From NCBI GenBank assembly GCA_910587165.1, contig CAJUKP010000024.1, positions 1 to 36,009 on the forward strand: a DNA stretch of 36,009 nt, written 5' to 3'. The position numbers and the translations under genes are program-made. How positions within the stretch are numbered: position 1 is the stretch's first letter; each line of letters opens with the position of its first letter. The stretch comes from an uncultured Duncaniella sp. GTDB lineage: Bacteria; Bacteroidota; Bacteroidia; Bacteroidales; Muribaculaceae. This document shows, piece by piece, positions 27,701 through 35,372 of the stretch. The notes below the pieces were generated by a model that ran no database searches, had not been told where the DNA came from, and saw nothing but the letters and a program-made list of their open reading frames with translations.

Positions 27701-27890
27701 CCGAGAGCAGGAAGTTGCCGTCGATGTCGGTGGAGACACCTGTGTTAAGTGCTTCACAGAATACGGTGGCTCCGATCAGAGGCTCGCCGTCGGACTTTGA
27801 AAGCACTATCCCATGCACAGTGATGTTCTGTGCCTGTACCGCTATTGCCATTATGAGCAGCAATATCGCACTGAGAAATGTTCTTTTCAT
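24768..27890 (-). CDS. SusC/RagA-family TonB-dependent transporter of the fructan locus
   Basis: The protein has 1040 residues and is intact. The signal peptide (MKRTFLSAILLLIMAIAVQAQ) is followed by the carboxypeptidase-D-like domain (VHGIVLSKSDGEPLIGATVF, about 24-100). The plug begins DEVVVVGYQTMKKADLTGSVSVV and contains MRALQGKVPGMTV, DPLFVIDGVP and DAASASIYGSRAANGVIIIT. The barrel ends in SFGLQLDF with terminal Phe. It imports oligosaccharides across the outer membrane using TonB energy, together with the SusD lid. The promoter and a region rich in inverted repeats lie between it and the hybrid regulator gene on the same strand. Confidence 0.95.
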   Translation of the reverse strand: MKRTFLSAILLLIMAIAVQAQNITVHGIVLSKSDGEPLIGATVFCEALNTGVSTDIDGNFLLSVPEGATLKFSYVGYGTVEAGAQPEMTVSLEEDSELLDEVVVVGYQTMKKADLTGSVSVVSTKALETSPDTDPMRALQGKVPGMTVTANGSPSGTGSVRIRGIGSFNASQDPLFVIDGVPTTATLNSLNMNDIESMQVLKDAASASIYGSRAANGVIIITTKKGKASGDKKVNVSLSTNLTAQFYSSQSKMKLLDTKGYATAMAQAALNDGLDPAAYAQGYGLNLNAASGYPISVYDIATGQYRNYTVNGYYDGFINSKRTMLMSNTDWLDEISRTGFSQSYDASVSTASEKSSVLFSLGYRKNEGILKYTNFENISARINSSFNISPILTVGENFTLTYTDQVDCQPLENALKMPSSVPVFETDGKTYAGPVGSMADRQNPLRELAFNRDNALKVWRLFGNAYVDLKPVKGLVLRSNFGLDYDAAFIHSYNYTFHSDIVNNDTNSTTLSQANDSKWTWTNTANYNFSLRNDHNFTLLAGMEMFRQSRIDFSGYNEKYDIETPDYMYPDASSGVERSTGNKSAYALVSFFGKIDYNWRNTLLASFTIRHDGSSRFGSNNRYGTFPAATLGYRISENLKKNWLDDLKIRLSWGKTGNQAISNTARYALYVADYGSDRVTSTAYDLLLQQSGIFPSGYYASQTANPNLKWETTIQYNAGIDFGMLHNRLTGSVDGYIKDVKDMLITPAYLGSMGEGGASWLNGPSLRNVGMEFQIGWRDELACGLGYRVSLNMDFFRNKVTYLPSTTTGSYAHTTKENLVQSKQPFGSIVGYVFDGIFQNSEEVAASGQDNARVGGMKYADINKDGKITPDDQTWIFNPVPDLSFGLNLELTYKNFDFQMFWQGVLGQDVYNNQKFQNDFWSVTDAGSNKGVRLLDAWLPGVNTSSTIPMLSTNNRSDEGRTSSYFVENGSYAKLRTLQLGYNLPATLLSKLHMSRARVYVSGQNLVTIKSSSLTCTDPENPNWAYPIPTSVSFGLQLDF

Positions 27891-27924
27891 TGCTATTAGA
27901 ATTTGAGTTAAGAATTTCTGGTTG

Positions 27925-27932
27925 CAAAGTTA
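27925..27932 (-). promoter_or_regulatory. -7 element of the fructan-locus susC/susD operon
   Basis: On the minus strand TAACTTTG matches TAnnTTTG, 34 bases before the ATG at 27890. GTTG stands 17 bases upstream as an imperfect -33, which fits activation by the hybrid regulator. Confidence 0.6.
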
Positions 27933-27963
27933 TGGCTATGCGGAATATGCAACCTATAACACG

Positions 27964-28098
27964 TGTCGCATGGGCTATTACAAATCGTGCCATGACCTGT
28001 TTTTGCTCATTAATGCGACATTTGTGATACCTGTATGAGAAAAAGCACATCGGACTGCTCCCGGCTGTGACGCCGGTATCAGTCACAAATGTGCTTTT
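27964..28098. repeat. Overlapping inverted repeats upstream of the fructan-locus susC
   Basis: Three pairs are visible: TGTCGCAT (27964-27971) with ATGCGACA (28013-28020); CATTTGTGA (28019-28027) with TCACAAATG (28083-28091); and AAAAGCACAT (28041-28050) with ATGTGCTTTT (28089-28098), which encloses a CCGGC/GCCGG hairpin (28061-28076). The last may end the hybrid regulator transcript, and the first two are operator candidates. Confidence 0.55.
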
Positions 28099-28129
28099 AT
28101 GCAGGTGTGGTGTGTGCGGGTAGAGGATG

Positions 28130-30868
28130 TCAGCCTTTGGGGGCTATGCGGTCCCTGAGTTCAGACGGAGTCTCTCCGAATGCCTCGCGGTAACATTTTG
28201 TGAAATATGCAGGGGTGGAGAATCCTACCTCGTATGCGATCTCACTTATGGTCTTCCCGGTGGTGGTGAGCAGAGTCCTGGCCTGTTTCAGCCTGAGCTG
28301 GCGTATCAGTTCGACCGGAGAGTAGTTGGTGAGGGATTTTATCTTCCGGTAGAACTGTGAGCGTCCCAGTCCCATTTTGGCGGCGAGTGCGTCTACATTT
28401 ATCTCGGCATTGCCCATCTCCTTGCGGAAGATCTTGATGAATCGGGCATAGAAATCGTTGTCAATATCGGTGGATGCCGCGGAGGCGGGTGTGGATTTGC
28501 TGTCACTGCCGGCGTAAGTCACGTCTGTTGTCTTCCACAACTGCCTGATGCGTTTGCGGTTTTCGATGAGACTGTGGCAACGGGCCTTCAGTACTTTGCT
28601 GCTGAACGGTTTCGACAGATATCCGTCGGCCCCGCTCTCGTAGCCGCTTGCCCTCTGTTCGTCCATGGTACAGGCTGTCAGCATGAGCACGGGTATGTGG
28701 GAGGTGGAGATCTCCTCCTTTATTTTTCTGCAACACTCCAGACCGTCCATGACCGGCATCATGACATCGCAGATGATGAGATCCGGGACATAACGTGCCG
28801 CAAGCCGGAGTCCCTCCTGACCGTCAGGAGCGCATATCACACGGTAGTCATCCTTCATAAGTTCCGTCACGAGCTGTTGTATGTCTGTATTGTCGTCTAT
28901 AACGAGCAGCGTATGTTTCTCCGCATTCTCTGTCGATGCTCCGTTCTCTATACGGTCAAGTTCGGCGGTGACATCTGTCATGGTTATGGCACGGGCCGGG
29001 GTCGATGCAACAGGAGCTATGTGTCTGAGCGGTAGGGTGACGGTGAATGTGGTCCCTTTGCCCAGTTGACTCTCGGCACTGATACTTCCCCCGTGAAGCT
29101 CAACGAAAGCTTTGGCGAGTGACAGACCTATGCCTGAACCTTTGGGGTGTACCTTGTCCACCTGATAGAAACGTTCGAATATATTGCCGAGATCGTCATC
29201 GCTGATACCCTGTCCGTTGTCGGCCACGGTGAACGTCAGCTCTTTCCCGTCGCATGAGCATGAGAATATTATTGTGCCGTTGTCAGGAGTATATTTGAAA
29301 GCGTTTGATATGAGATTGAAGAACACTCGTTCTATTTTTTCCGCGTCGAGGGCTATCATTACGGGCCCGTCGGTATGGAAAACGGTTTTCAATGTCATGT
29401 CCCTCTTCCGGGCTATGGCATCGAATGATTCCATCCACTCTCCCACGGCTTTGCCGAAGTCAATCTCTGTGAGGTTAAGGTCGAGCTTGCCGTTCTCATG
29501 CTTGCGGAAATCGAGTATCTGATTGATAAGGCGTTTGAGTATCCTCACATTTTTGTCGGCAATCTTGATGAGGGTGTGCTGCTGCGGTGTAAGGTTGCCG
29601 GCCTCGGCAAGCTGTTCCACCGGCTCGGCTATCAAGGTGAGCGGTGTGCGGAGGTCGTGGGAAACATTGGTGAAGAATGCCAGTTTCGACTGGGTGGCTT
29701 CATTGAGCTGCTCATTCAGACGGGCCTGCATATCGCGTTGTTCCTCAAGCAGACGGTTCTGATTCATAAGAGCTGCCTGGTGACGCTTATGCTGCCAGAA
29801 GGAACGGAGGAGCAGGAACAGGACTCCGAACAGAAGGATCAGAATCACAACGGCGCCATAAAAGAGTGTGGTCTGTGCCGAATGCTTTGACCAATAATCG
29901 TCGACCTGCGATTTCAGTAATTTCATCTTGGCGGTCTCCTCCTTGAGCGACTCGTTCTGAAGGAGCAGTATGTCGGCGTTGGTATTGTCCACAGGCGACG
30001 CGAGCGGCAGATAGGTCACTGAGTCGAACGGCTCGCCGTTGAGTATGGCCATGGCGGTGCGGATCAGTCTGTGTCCTTCGGTGGGATAGAGGAATGTCAC
30101 ATCTATGAGACTGTCTGCCACCGCACGTATGCCTATCTCCGGCGCGGCATCAATGCCTATCACGTATGGGCGGAGCCCCTTGGATCTTGCTGTCTGTGAT
30201 GCGCCGATGGCCATTCGGTCGTTATGGGCATATATAAGGTCGACATCCGGATAAAGCTTTATGAGAGAATCGGTCACGGCCGCTGCTTCCTCGAGATTCC
30301 AGTCGGCGCAGGCTGATGCGACGAGTGTCATGTCGCCATTCTGTTCCATCCCTTCCAGAAAGCCTTTATGGCGTTCTATGGCCGGAGTTGAACCCGCCAG
30401 ACCGTATATCTCTATTATCCTGGCGTTATTTCCGGCAAGATGCCGGGCATAGTGCGCCGCCGCGCGTCCGATGGCCACATTGTCCACACCCTGGAACGCA
30501 GTATATGTCTCACCATGTATATTGCGGTCAAATATTATCACCGGGATACCGTCGTCATATACTTCCTTTATGACCGGAGTGATTGCATCGGCCTCGTTTG
30601 GAGCAGCGATGATGATGTCAAAACCGTTCTCTTTGAAATAGCGGATATCAGCGATCTGTTTCTCATTGCTGTCATCTGCCGAGCGGATCTCGACCGTGAC
30701 CCCCGGGGTGAACATGACCTCACGGTAGATCTCGTCGTTCATTTTCATTCGCCAGTCATCCTCGCTGCACTGGGAGACTCCGATTCGGTAGGTCTTAGGG
30801 TCATGACTGCAACTGCCGGCGAAGACCAAGGTTATGACGAGCGGAAGAATCCGATATAATAATTTCAT
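28130..30868 (-). CDS. Hybrid two-component system with a sugar-binding-protein-like sensor, probable fructose sensor
   Basis: The protein has 912 residues. A signal region with possible lipobox AGSC (Cys20) precedes a periplasmic LacI/ribose-binding-protein-like domain (about 27-300, including AAPNEADAITPVI, FDRNIHGE and AHNDRMAIGA). One membrane helix lies at about 335-355. The cytoplasmic part has a histidine kinase (His404 in NVSHDLRTPL), an ATPase domain (Asn522, DNGQGI 550-555, GSGIGLSLAK 577-586), a receiver (Asp658-659, phosphoacceptor Asp701, Lys753) and an AraC output domain (about 825-910). This architecture matches the fructose-sensing BT1754 type of B. thetaiotaomicron, rather than the Reg_prop sensors of most hybrid systems. 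It lies between susC and the GH32 gene and probably activates both. The start at 30868 is set by the promoter at 30911. Confidence 0.94.
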   Translation of the reverse strand: MKLLYRILPLVITLVFAGSCSHDPKTYRIGVSQCSEDDWRMKMNDEIYREVMFTPGVTVEIRSADDSNEKQIADIRYFKENGFDIIIAAPNEADAITPVIKEVYDDGIPVIIFDRNIHGETYTAFQGVDNVAIGRAAAHYARHLAGNNARIIEIYGLAGSTPAIERHKGFLEGMEQNGDMTLVASACADWNLEEAAAVTDSLIKLYPDVDLIYAHNDRMAIGASQTARSKGLRPYVIGIDAAPEIGIRAVADSLIDVTFLYPTEGHRLIRTAMAILNGEPFDSVTYLPLASPVDNTNADILLLQNESLKEETAKMKLLKSQVDDYWSKHSAQTTLFYGAVVILILLFGVLFLLLRSFWQHKRHQAALMNQNRLLEEQRDMQARLNEQLNEATQSKLAFFTNVSHDLRTPLTLIAEPVEQLAEAGNLTPQQHTLIKIADKNVRILKRLINQILDFRKHENGKLDLNLTEIDFGKAVGEWMESFDAIARKRDMTLKTVFHTDGPVMIALDAEKIERVFFNLISNAFKYTPDNGTIIFSCSCDGKELTFTVADNGQGISDDDLGNIFERFYQVDKVHPKGSGIGLSLAKAFVELHGGSISAESQLGKGTTFTVTLPLRHIAPVASTPARAITMTDVTAELDRIENGASTENAEKHTLLVIDDNTDIQQLVTELMKDDYRVICAPDGQEGLRLAARYVPDLIICDVMMPVMDGLECCRKIKEEISTSHIPVLMLTACTMDEQRASGYESGADGYLSKPFSSKVLKARCHSLIENRKRIRQLWKTTDVTYAGSDSKSTPASAASTDIDNDFYARFIKIFRKEMGNAEINVDALAAKMGLGRSQFYRKIKSLTNYSPVELIRQLRLKQARTLLTTTGKTISEIAYEVGFSTPAYFTKCYREAFGETPSELRDRIAPKG

Positions 30869-30910
30869 GATACAGAAACTATAAACGTAAGTTTTTTGTG
30901 ATGTGCAATG

Positions 30911-30918
30911 CAAAGATA
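30911..30918 (-). promoter_or_regulatory. -7 element of the hybrid regulator gene
   Basis: On the minus strand TATCTTTG matches TAnnTTTG, 42 bases before the ATG at 30868. The upstream in-frame ATG at 30913 would fall inside this box and is rejected. Confidence 0.6.
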
Positions 30919-30946
30919 TGATTTTCCCACCGAAAAAAAGAGCATT

Positions 30947-31020
30947 TGATATGAAAAATAGTCCATTGCTACAAATGTTATATGATATGAACGGTTTTTT
31001 ATAGCTTCTGTGGCAGCTAT
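30947..31020. promoter_or_regulatory. Candidate regulator-binding region upstream of the GH32 gene
   Basis: The 9-base direct repeat TGATATGAA occurs at 30947-30955 and 30983-30991, 36 bases apart. The inverted repeat ATAGCT/AGCTAT (31001-31006 and 31015-31020) lies over the expected -33 position. The site fits a promoter that needs an activator. Confidence 0.45.
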
Positions 31021-31024
31021 TTAT

Positions 31025-31032
31025 TAGTTTTG
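31025..31032 (+). promoter_or_regulatory. -7 element of the GH32-transporter-fructokinase operon
   Basis: TAGTTTTG matches TAnnTTTG, 75 bases before the ATG at 31108. The -33 position lacks TTTG. Confidence 0.6.
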
Positions 31033-31107
31033 CAATAACAAATCCCGCACACCACAGTCACACACGCCGGGAAAGGAATTGAATTATCTTACTTTTACAA
31101 TAAAATC

Positions 31108-32934
31108 ATGAAAACATTCAAGACAACTGTCATATCATCTGTAATGATGGCATCTGCTCTTCTCGCCACGGCGGCAGAAGGAGTGCAGGTGGATCATCTC
31201 GGGGTCAACAATACCCTGGTGAGGACAGACGGAGCTCCCCGCTATCTTCTCCTCCCGGTTCAGGAGGGCAATGAGGACGCACGTATAAATGTGCTTGTCG
31301 ATGGAAAGGTTGCCGAGACAATATATGTCCGTCTGGCTAAGTCGAAGGTTGATTATATGGTGCCGTTTGACCTGTCGCCATATAACGGGCATAAGGTTAT
31401 ACTTGATGTGGTATCGGCTCAGAACCGCGCTACTGTCAGGGAAGCGAAGAATGACGTTTGCTGGAGCAGGATAGAGCTTTCCGATACATTCGACACCGCC
31501 AACCGTGAGAAGTATCGTCCGGCATTCCACCACACCCCGTCATACGGATGGATGAATGACCCCAACGGTATGTTTTACAAGGATGGAGAGTGGCATCTCT
31601 ATTACCAGTGGAATCCCTTCGGCTCGAAATGGCAGAACATGACATGGGGCCACTCGTCGTCAAAGGATCTGGTTAATTGGACACATCATCCGGCGGCGAT
31701 AAAGCCCAATGGGCTCGGCACTGTGTTCAGCGGGAGCTGCGCGGTCGATGTGGACGGCACAGCCGGTCTCGGCAAGGATGCGGTGATCGCGCTCTACACC
31801 TCGGCCGGTACGAGCCAGATGCAGAGTCTTGCCTGGAGCAAGGACAATGGCCGGACATTCGAGCTGTATCCCGGCAATCCGGTCATCACCCTCGAGAGCG
31901 AGGCCCGCGACCCCAATATGTTCTTCAACCGGGAGACCGGTGAATGGAATCTTGTGCTGGCACACTCTCTCGAACATGAGATGCTGTTCTTCACATCTCC
32001 GGATATGAAAGAGTGGACTCTCCGGAGCAGTTTCGGAAAGGGAGAGGGTGCGCAGGACGGTGTATGGGAATGTCCGGATCTTTTCCGCCTTCCCGTGGCC
32101 GGCACTGATGAGGAGAAATGGGTGCTCATCTGCAACATCAACCCCGGCGGTCTGTTCGGAGGAAGCGGCATCCAGTATTTCACGGGTAGTTTTGACGGCC
32201 GCACCTTCACTGCCGACACCAATCAGGAAGGGAAGATCGACACAAAGTGGCTTGACTTCGGTAAAGACAACTATGCCCTTGTGTCGTGGAGCGATGCTCC
32301 CGACGGACGCCGTACAGCGATTGGCTGGATGAGCAACTGGCAGTATGCTGCCGAGGTGCCCACCATGCAATACCGCAGCGCCAACACTCTTCCGAGGGAG
32401 ATAGGTCTGTTCCGCGCTACCGACGGTGAGGTCTATGCCTCGTCGGTGCCTTCGCCCGAACTCGAGTCGCTCCGTGGAAAACTTGTCAGAAACGAGCGTA
32501 GGATGTCTGTTGGCAAGAAAGTGCGCGACATAGCTCTCCCCACGGCCGGCGATGGTGTGTGTGAGATCCTTATGACCATTGATGCCCGTAAGGCCAAATC
32601 GGTCACCCTGAGACTCGAGGGCGAGACAGGAGAGAATGTTACCATGACCTACGATCCCGTTGCATCTACGTTTTCGTTTGACCGCCGTGAGAGCGGAATA
32701 GTGGATTTCAGCGATGATTTCCCTGCTGTCACAGTGGCACCGACGTTTGAGAAGGATGGCCGGATTGATCTGCGTCTCTTCATTGACCGCTCGAGCATCG
32801 AGGTGTTCGGCAACGGCGGACGCTTCTCCATGACCAATCTTGTATTCCCGGCATCCCCCTATAAAACTCTCTCTGTATCGGCCGACGGCAACGCCCGCCT
32901 GAGCGATGTGAAAATCTATGAATTGAAAAACTAA
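31108..32934 (+). CDS. GH32 beta-fructosidase (levanase/inulinase type), periplasmic
   Basis: The protein has 608 residues. The signal peptide (about 1-22) has no lipobox Cys, so a periplasmic site is likely. An extra N-terminal beta domain (about 25-130) resembles the DUF4980 domain of Bacteroidetes GH32 enzymes. The five-bladed propeller holds the catalytic triad: nucleophile Asp151 (WMNDPNG), transition-state stabiliser Asp268 (EARDPN) and acid/base Glu321 (WECPDLF). The C-terminal sandwich contains RLFIDRSSIEVFGNGGRFSMT. The family hydrolyses beta-fructosidic bonds of inulin, levan or sucrose; exo-action on oligofructose is inferred from the location. The MFS gene follows after 16 bases and the kinase 9 bases after that, forming one operon. 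Confidence 0.95.
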   Translation: MKTFKTTVISSVMMASALLATAAEGVQVDHLGVNNTLVRTDGAPRYLLLPVQEGNEDARINVLVDGKVAETIYVRLAKSKVDYMVPFDLSPYNGHKVILDVVSAQNRATVREAKNDVCWSRIELSDTFDTANREKYRPAFHHTPSYGWMNDPNGMFYKDGEWHLYYQWNPFGSKWQNMTWGHSSSKDLVNWTHHPAAIKPNGLGTVFSGSCAVDVDGTAGLGKDAVIALYTSAGTSQMQSLAWSKDNGRTFELYPGNPVITLESEARDPNMFFNRETGEWNLVLAHSLEHEMLFFTSPDMKEWTLRSSFGKGEGAQDGVWECPDLFRLPVAGTDEEKWVLICNINPGGLFGGSGIQYFTGSFDGRTFTADTNQEGKIDTKWLDFGKDNYALVSWSDAPDGRRTAIGWMSNWQYAAEVPTMQYRSANTLPREIGLFRATDGEVYASSVPSPELESLRGKLVRNERRMSVGKKVRDIALPTAGDGVCEILMTIDARKAKSVTLRLEGETGENVTMTYDPVASTFSFDRRESGIVDFSDDFPAVTVAPTFEKDGRIDLRLFIDRSSIEVFGNGGRFSMTNLVFPASPYKTLSVSADGNARLSDVKIYELKN

Positions 32935-32950
32935 TCTAACCATAAAAAAG

Positions 32951-34141
32951 ATGGATACCGCACGCCACAATGCAGTGGACCGCAAAAGCTCGATCATACA
33001 GATAATTCCCGTGATGCTTTGTTTCTTTGCCATGGGTTTTGTCGACCTCGTGGGCACTGCTTCAAATTATGTCCAGAAAGATCTCGGCCTCACGGACTCG
33101 CAGGCCAATCTGTTTCCCTCGCTCGTGTTCTTCTGGTTTCTGATCTTCTCGATCCCTACCGGAATACTGATGAACAGGATCGGCAGAAAACGCACGGTGC
33201 TCATCAGTCTCGTGCTCACAGCCGTGTCGCTTGTGCTTCCTCTTACAGGAGACGGATATGCCACCATGCTTGCCGCGTTCTCGCTCCTCGGCATCGGTAA
33301 TGCCGTGATGCAGACCTCGCTGAATCCTCTTGTGACCAACCTTATCAGCGGTGACAAACTTGCATCGACACTCACTTTCGGACAGTTTGTCAAGGCGATA
33401 GCCTCATTCCTCGCCCCGATACTCGCGGCCTGGGGTGCAACCACATACTTCCCGACATTCGGCCTCGGTTGGAGAGCCTTGTTTGTGGTCTATGCCGCCA
33501 TAAGCCTGCTCTCGATCTCCGCACTGGCTGCAACTCCCATAGAGGAGGAACGTCCTGACAAGGTGTCGGGGATAGGGGAGAGCGTCAAGCTTCTCGGCCG
33601 TCCGTTCATACTCCTTTGTTTCCTCGGGATCATGTGCCATGTGGGTATTGATGTCGGAACCAATACCACCGCGCCCAAGATCATCATGGAGCGTCTTGCC
33701 CTTCCGCTCGAAGAGGCCGGATATGCAGCCAGTATCTACTTTATTTTCCGCACTGTCGGCAGTTTTCTCGGGGCGTTCATCCTACGGTCGGTTCCTGCCA
33801 GATGGTTCTTCGGGTTCAGTGTGGTCCTGATGCTCGCGGCAATGGTGATGCTTTTCGTATGCCACAGTCTCACCGCTCTCTATGCCGGTATAGCCATGAT
33901 AGGTTTCGGCAATTCCAATATTTTCCCGATCATATTCTCGCAGGCGCTCACATCGGCTCCCGATGAAAAGAATGAGGTGTCGGGTCTGATGATCATGGGC
34001 CTTTTCGGAGGCACAGTGTTTCCTCTCGCAATGGGTTTTGCCGCCGACTCTGTCGGCCAGGCCGGAGCCGTGGCGGTTATGACTGCCGGAGTTGTGTATC
34101 TTATTTACTATACATTGAAAATCAAAACAATCAAATCCTGA
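32951..34141 (+). CDS. MFS sugar transporter, probable fructose importer
   Basis: The protein has 396 residues with about 12 membrane segments and no signal peptide. MFS loop motifs are visible: GILMNRIGRKRTVLIS (about 74-89), a variant of the G-x-x-x-D/N-R-x-G-R-R/K sequence between helices 2 and 3. GFGNSNIFPIIFSQAL (about 316-331) follows in the second half. It sits between a fructosidase and a fructokinase, the position of the inner-membrane fructose carrier in B. thetaiotaomicron fructan loci. Fructose as substrate is inferred from this context, and glucose or another hexose is possible. Confidence 0.88.
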   Translation: MDTARHNAVDRKSSIIQIIPVMLCFFAMGFVDLVGTASNYVQKDLGLTDSQANLFPSLVFFWFLIFSIPTGILMNRIGRKRTVLISLVLTAVSLVLPLTGDGYATMLAAFSLLGIGNAVMQTSLNPLVTNLISGDKLASTLTFGQFVKAIASFLAPILAAWGATTYFPTFGLGWRALFVVYAAISLLSISALAATPIEEERPDKVSGIGESVKLLGRPFILLCFLGIMCHVGIDVGTNTTAPKIIMERLALPLEEAGYAASIYFIFRTVGSFLGAFILRSVPARWFFGFSVVLMLAAMVMLFVCHSLTALYAGIAMIGFGNSNIFPIIFSQALTSAPDEKNEVSGLMIMGLFGGTVFPLAMGFAADSVGQAGAVAVMTAGVVYLIYYTLKIKTIKS

Positions 34142-34150
34142 ACATATATC

Positions 34151-35029
34151 ATGAATGACATCGTAGTAGGAATGGGAGAGGCCCTGTGGGATGTTCTCCC
34201 CGAAGGAAAAAAACTTGGTGGCGCACCTGCGAATTTCGCATACCACGTATCCCAGTTCGGTCTTGACAGCCGTGTTGTGAGTGCTGTGGGCGAGGATGCG
34301 CTTGGAGCGGAGATACTCGACAATTTCTCGCGCAAGGGTGTCAAATATCTCATTGACACAGTGCCATATCCGACCGGAACCGTACAGGTGGAGATAGACC
34401 AGGCCGGTGTCCCCCAGTATGAGATCAAGGAAAATGTAGCCTGGGACAATATCCCATATACCGAGCGTCTTGAGAATCTCGCCCGTCAGACCAAAGCCGT
34501 CTGCTTCGGATCGCTTGCCCAGCGCAATGTGGTGTCGCGCGAGACAATCAACCGCTTCCTTGACGCCATGCCGGAAGATGAGGGACGCCTTGTGGTGTTT
34601 GATGTCAACCTCCGCCAGGGTTTCTATAACAAGGAGATTCTCTGTCATTCGATGAAGCGTTGCAATATACTTAAAATCAACGATGAGGAGCTTGTCACTG
34701 TGAGCCGTCTGTTCGGCTATCCCGGTATTGATCTCCAGGACAAATGCTGGATTCTTCTCGGCAAGTATAATCTGAAAATGCTCATACTCACCTGCGGAAT
34801 CAATGGCAGCTATGTTTTCACTCCCGGCAATGTATCGTTTCAGCCTACGCCGAAAGTGGAGGTGGCGGATACTGTAGGGGCAGGCGACTCATTCACCGCC
34901 ACCTTTATATCAAGTCTGCTCAAGGGTAAGTCTGTGACGGAAGCCCATGAGCTTGCCGTAGCGGTGTCGGCATACGTCTGCACACAGAACGGCGCAATGC
35001 CTGTACTCCCGGAAGAATATCTCAGATAA
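34151..35029 (+). CDS. PfkB-family fructokinase
   Basis: The protein has 292 residues. It begins GEALWDVLPEGKKLGGAPANFAYHVSQFG, the sugar-binding signature of ribokinase-family fructokinases. The C-terminal signature VADTVGAGDSFTATF carries the catalytic base Asp246 and the anion-hole glycines. It phosphorylates fructose with ATP in the cytoplasm, giving fructose 6-phosphate for glycolysis. It is the last gene of the GH32-MFS-kinase operon, and a strong terminator begins 23 bases after its stop. Confidence 0.94.
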   Translation: MNDIVVGMGEALWDVLPEGKKLGGAPANFAYHVSQFGLDSRVVSAVGEDALGAEILDNFSRKGVKYLIDTVPYPTGTVQVEIDQAGVPQYEIKENVAWDNIPYTERLENLARQTKAVCFGSLAQRNVVSRETINRFLDAMPEDEGRLVVFDVNLRQGFYNKEILCHSMKRCNILKINDEELVTVSRLFGYPGIDLQDKCWILLGKYNLKMLILTCGINGSYVFTPGNVSFQPTPKVEVADTVGAGDSFTATFISSLLKGKSVTEAHELAVAVSAYVCTQNGAMPVLPEEYLR

Positions 35030-35052
35030 GGATGAAGTAGAAGTTCCTTTGG

Positions 35053-35091
35053 GGGCCGTGTCATGACTCAGCGAGAGATGTGACACGGCCC
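35053..35091 (+). terminator. Terminator of the fructan catabolic operon
   Basis: Perfect 11-bp arms GGGCCGTGTCA (35053-35063) and TGACACGGCCC (35081-35091) have a 17-base loop and are followed directly by TTTTTG. Confidence 0.9.
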
Positions 35092-35108
35092 TTTTTGTAT
35101 GATTACGA

Positions 35109-35139
35109 TTTGATTATAGACGGCTTTTTCATATCGTTG
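35109..35139 (+). promoter_or_regulatory. Promoter before the short gene remnant
   Basis: TTTG (35109-35112), 19 bases, then TATCGTTG (35132-35139), one base off TAnnTTTG. Transcription would begin near 35145, ahead of the ATG at 35170. Confidence 0.5.
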
Positions 35140-35169
35140 TGACAACCTTACATAAAAATCCTCATAACC

Positions 35170-35363
35170 ATGAAAAACAGTTACTGGTAGTGATAGCTAT
35201 GAGCCTGTGCTGCTGTCCGGTACACGCCAACGATCGGGAGCTCCAGGGAGTCTTCGCTGTCGGGCGTGAGGCACCGATGGCAACGTCATTTCCATATTCA
35301 TTATACCGATTCACCGAACATACGTTGATAAAAAAATTTTGTCAATTCGTGAAAAATATATAA
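35170..35363 (+). pseudogene. Remnant of a secreted-protein gene, frameshifted after the start codon
   Basis: From ATG 35170 the frame reads MKNSYW and stops. If the run of five A (35173-35177) is read as six, it becomes a good signal peptide, MKKQLLVVIAMSLCCCPVHA. A mature segment NDRELQGVFAVGREAPMATS follows and stops at 35363, inside the next promoter, giving about 65 residues. The segment GREAPMATSFPYSL recalls the beginning of family 2 glycoside hydrolases (pattern REP-x-x-AT), but this is a weak likeness. The gene has its own promoter and begins normally, then ends without a recognisable domain. A truncated remnant of a larger gene is the most economical reading; a short secreted peptide is an alternative. 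Confidence 0.4.
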
Positions 35364-35368
35364 TTTTG
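35338..35368 (+). promoter_or_regulatory. Promoter of the cobalamin-riboswitch transcript
   Basis: TTTG (35338-35341), a 19-base spacer and TAATTTTG (35361-35368) fully match the consensus. Transcription would start near 35374, exactly at the riboswitch P1 stem. Confidence 0.85.
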
Positions 35369-35372
35369 CGGC

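Noticed and set aside
27959..27966. Palindrome ACACGTGT
   Set aside because: An eight-base palindrome is expected by chance at this scale, and it is not repeated near the other fructan promoter.
30869..30913. 15-residue N-terminal extension of the hybrid regulator
   Set aside because: The ATG at 30913 lies in the -7 promoter box, while ATG 30868 begins a normal signal sequence.
31660..33057. 465-codon open frame on the minus strand
   Set aside because: It is antisense to the GH32 gene and the start of the MFS gene, both with conserved motifs; the antisense translation shows no family features.
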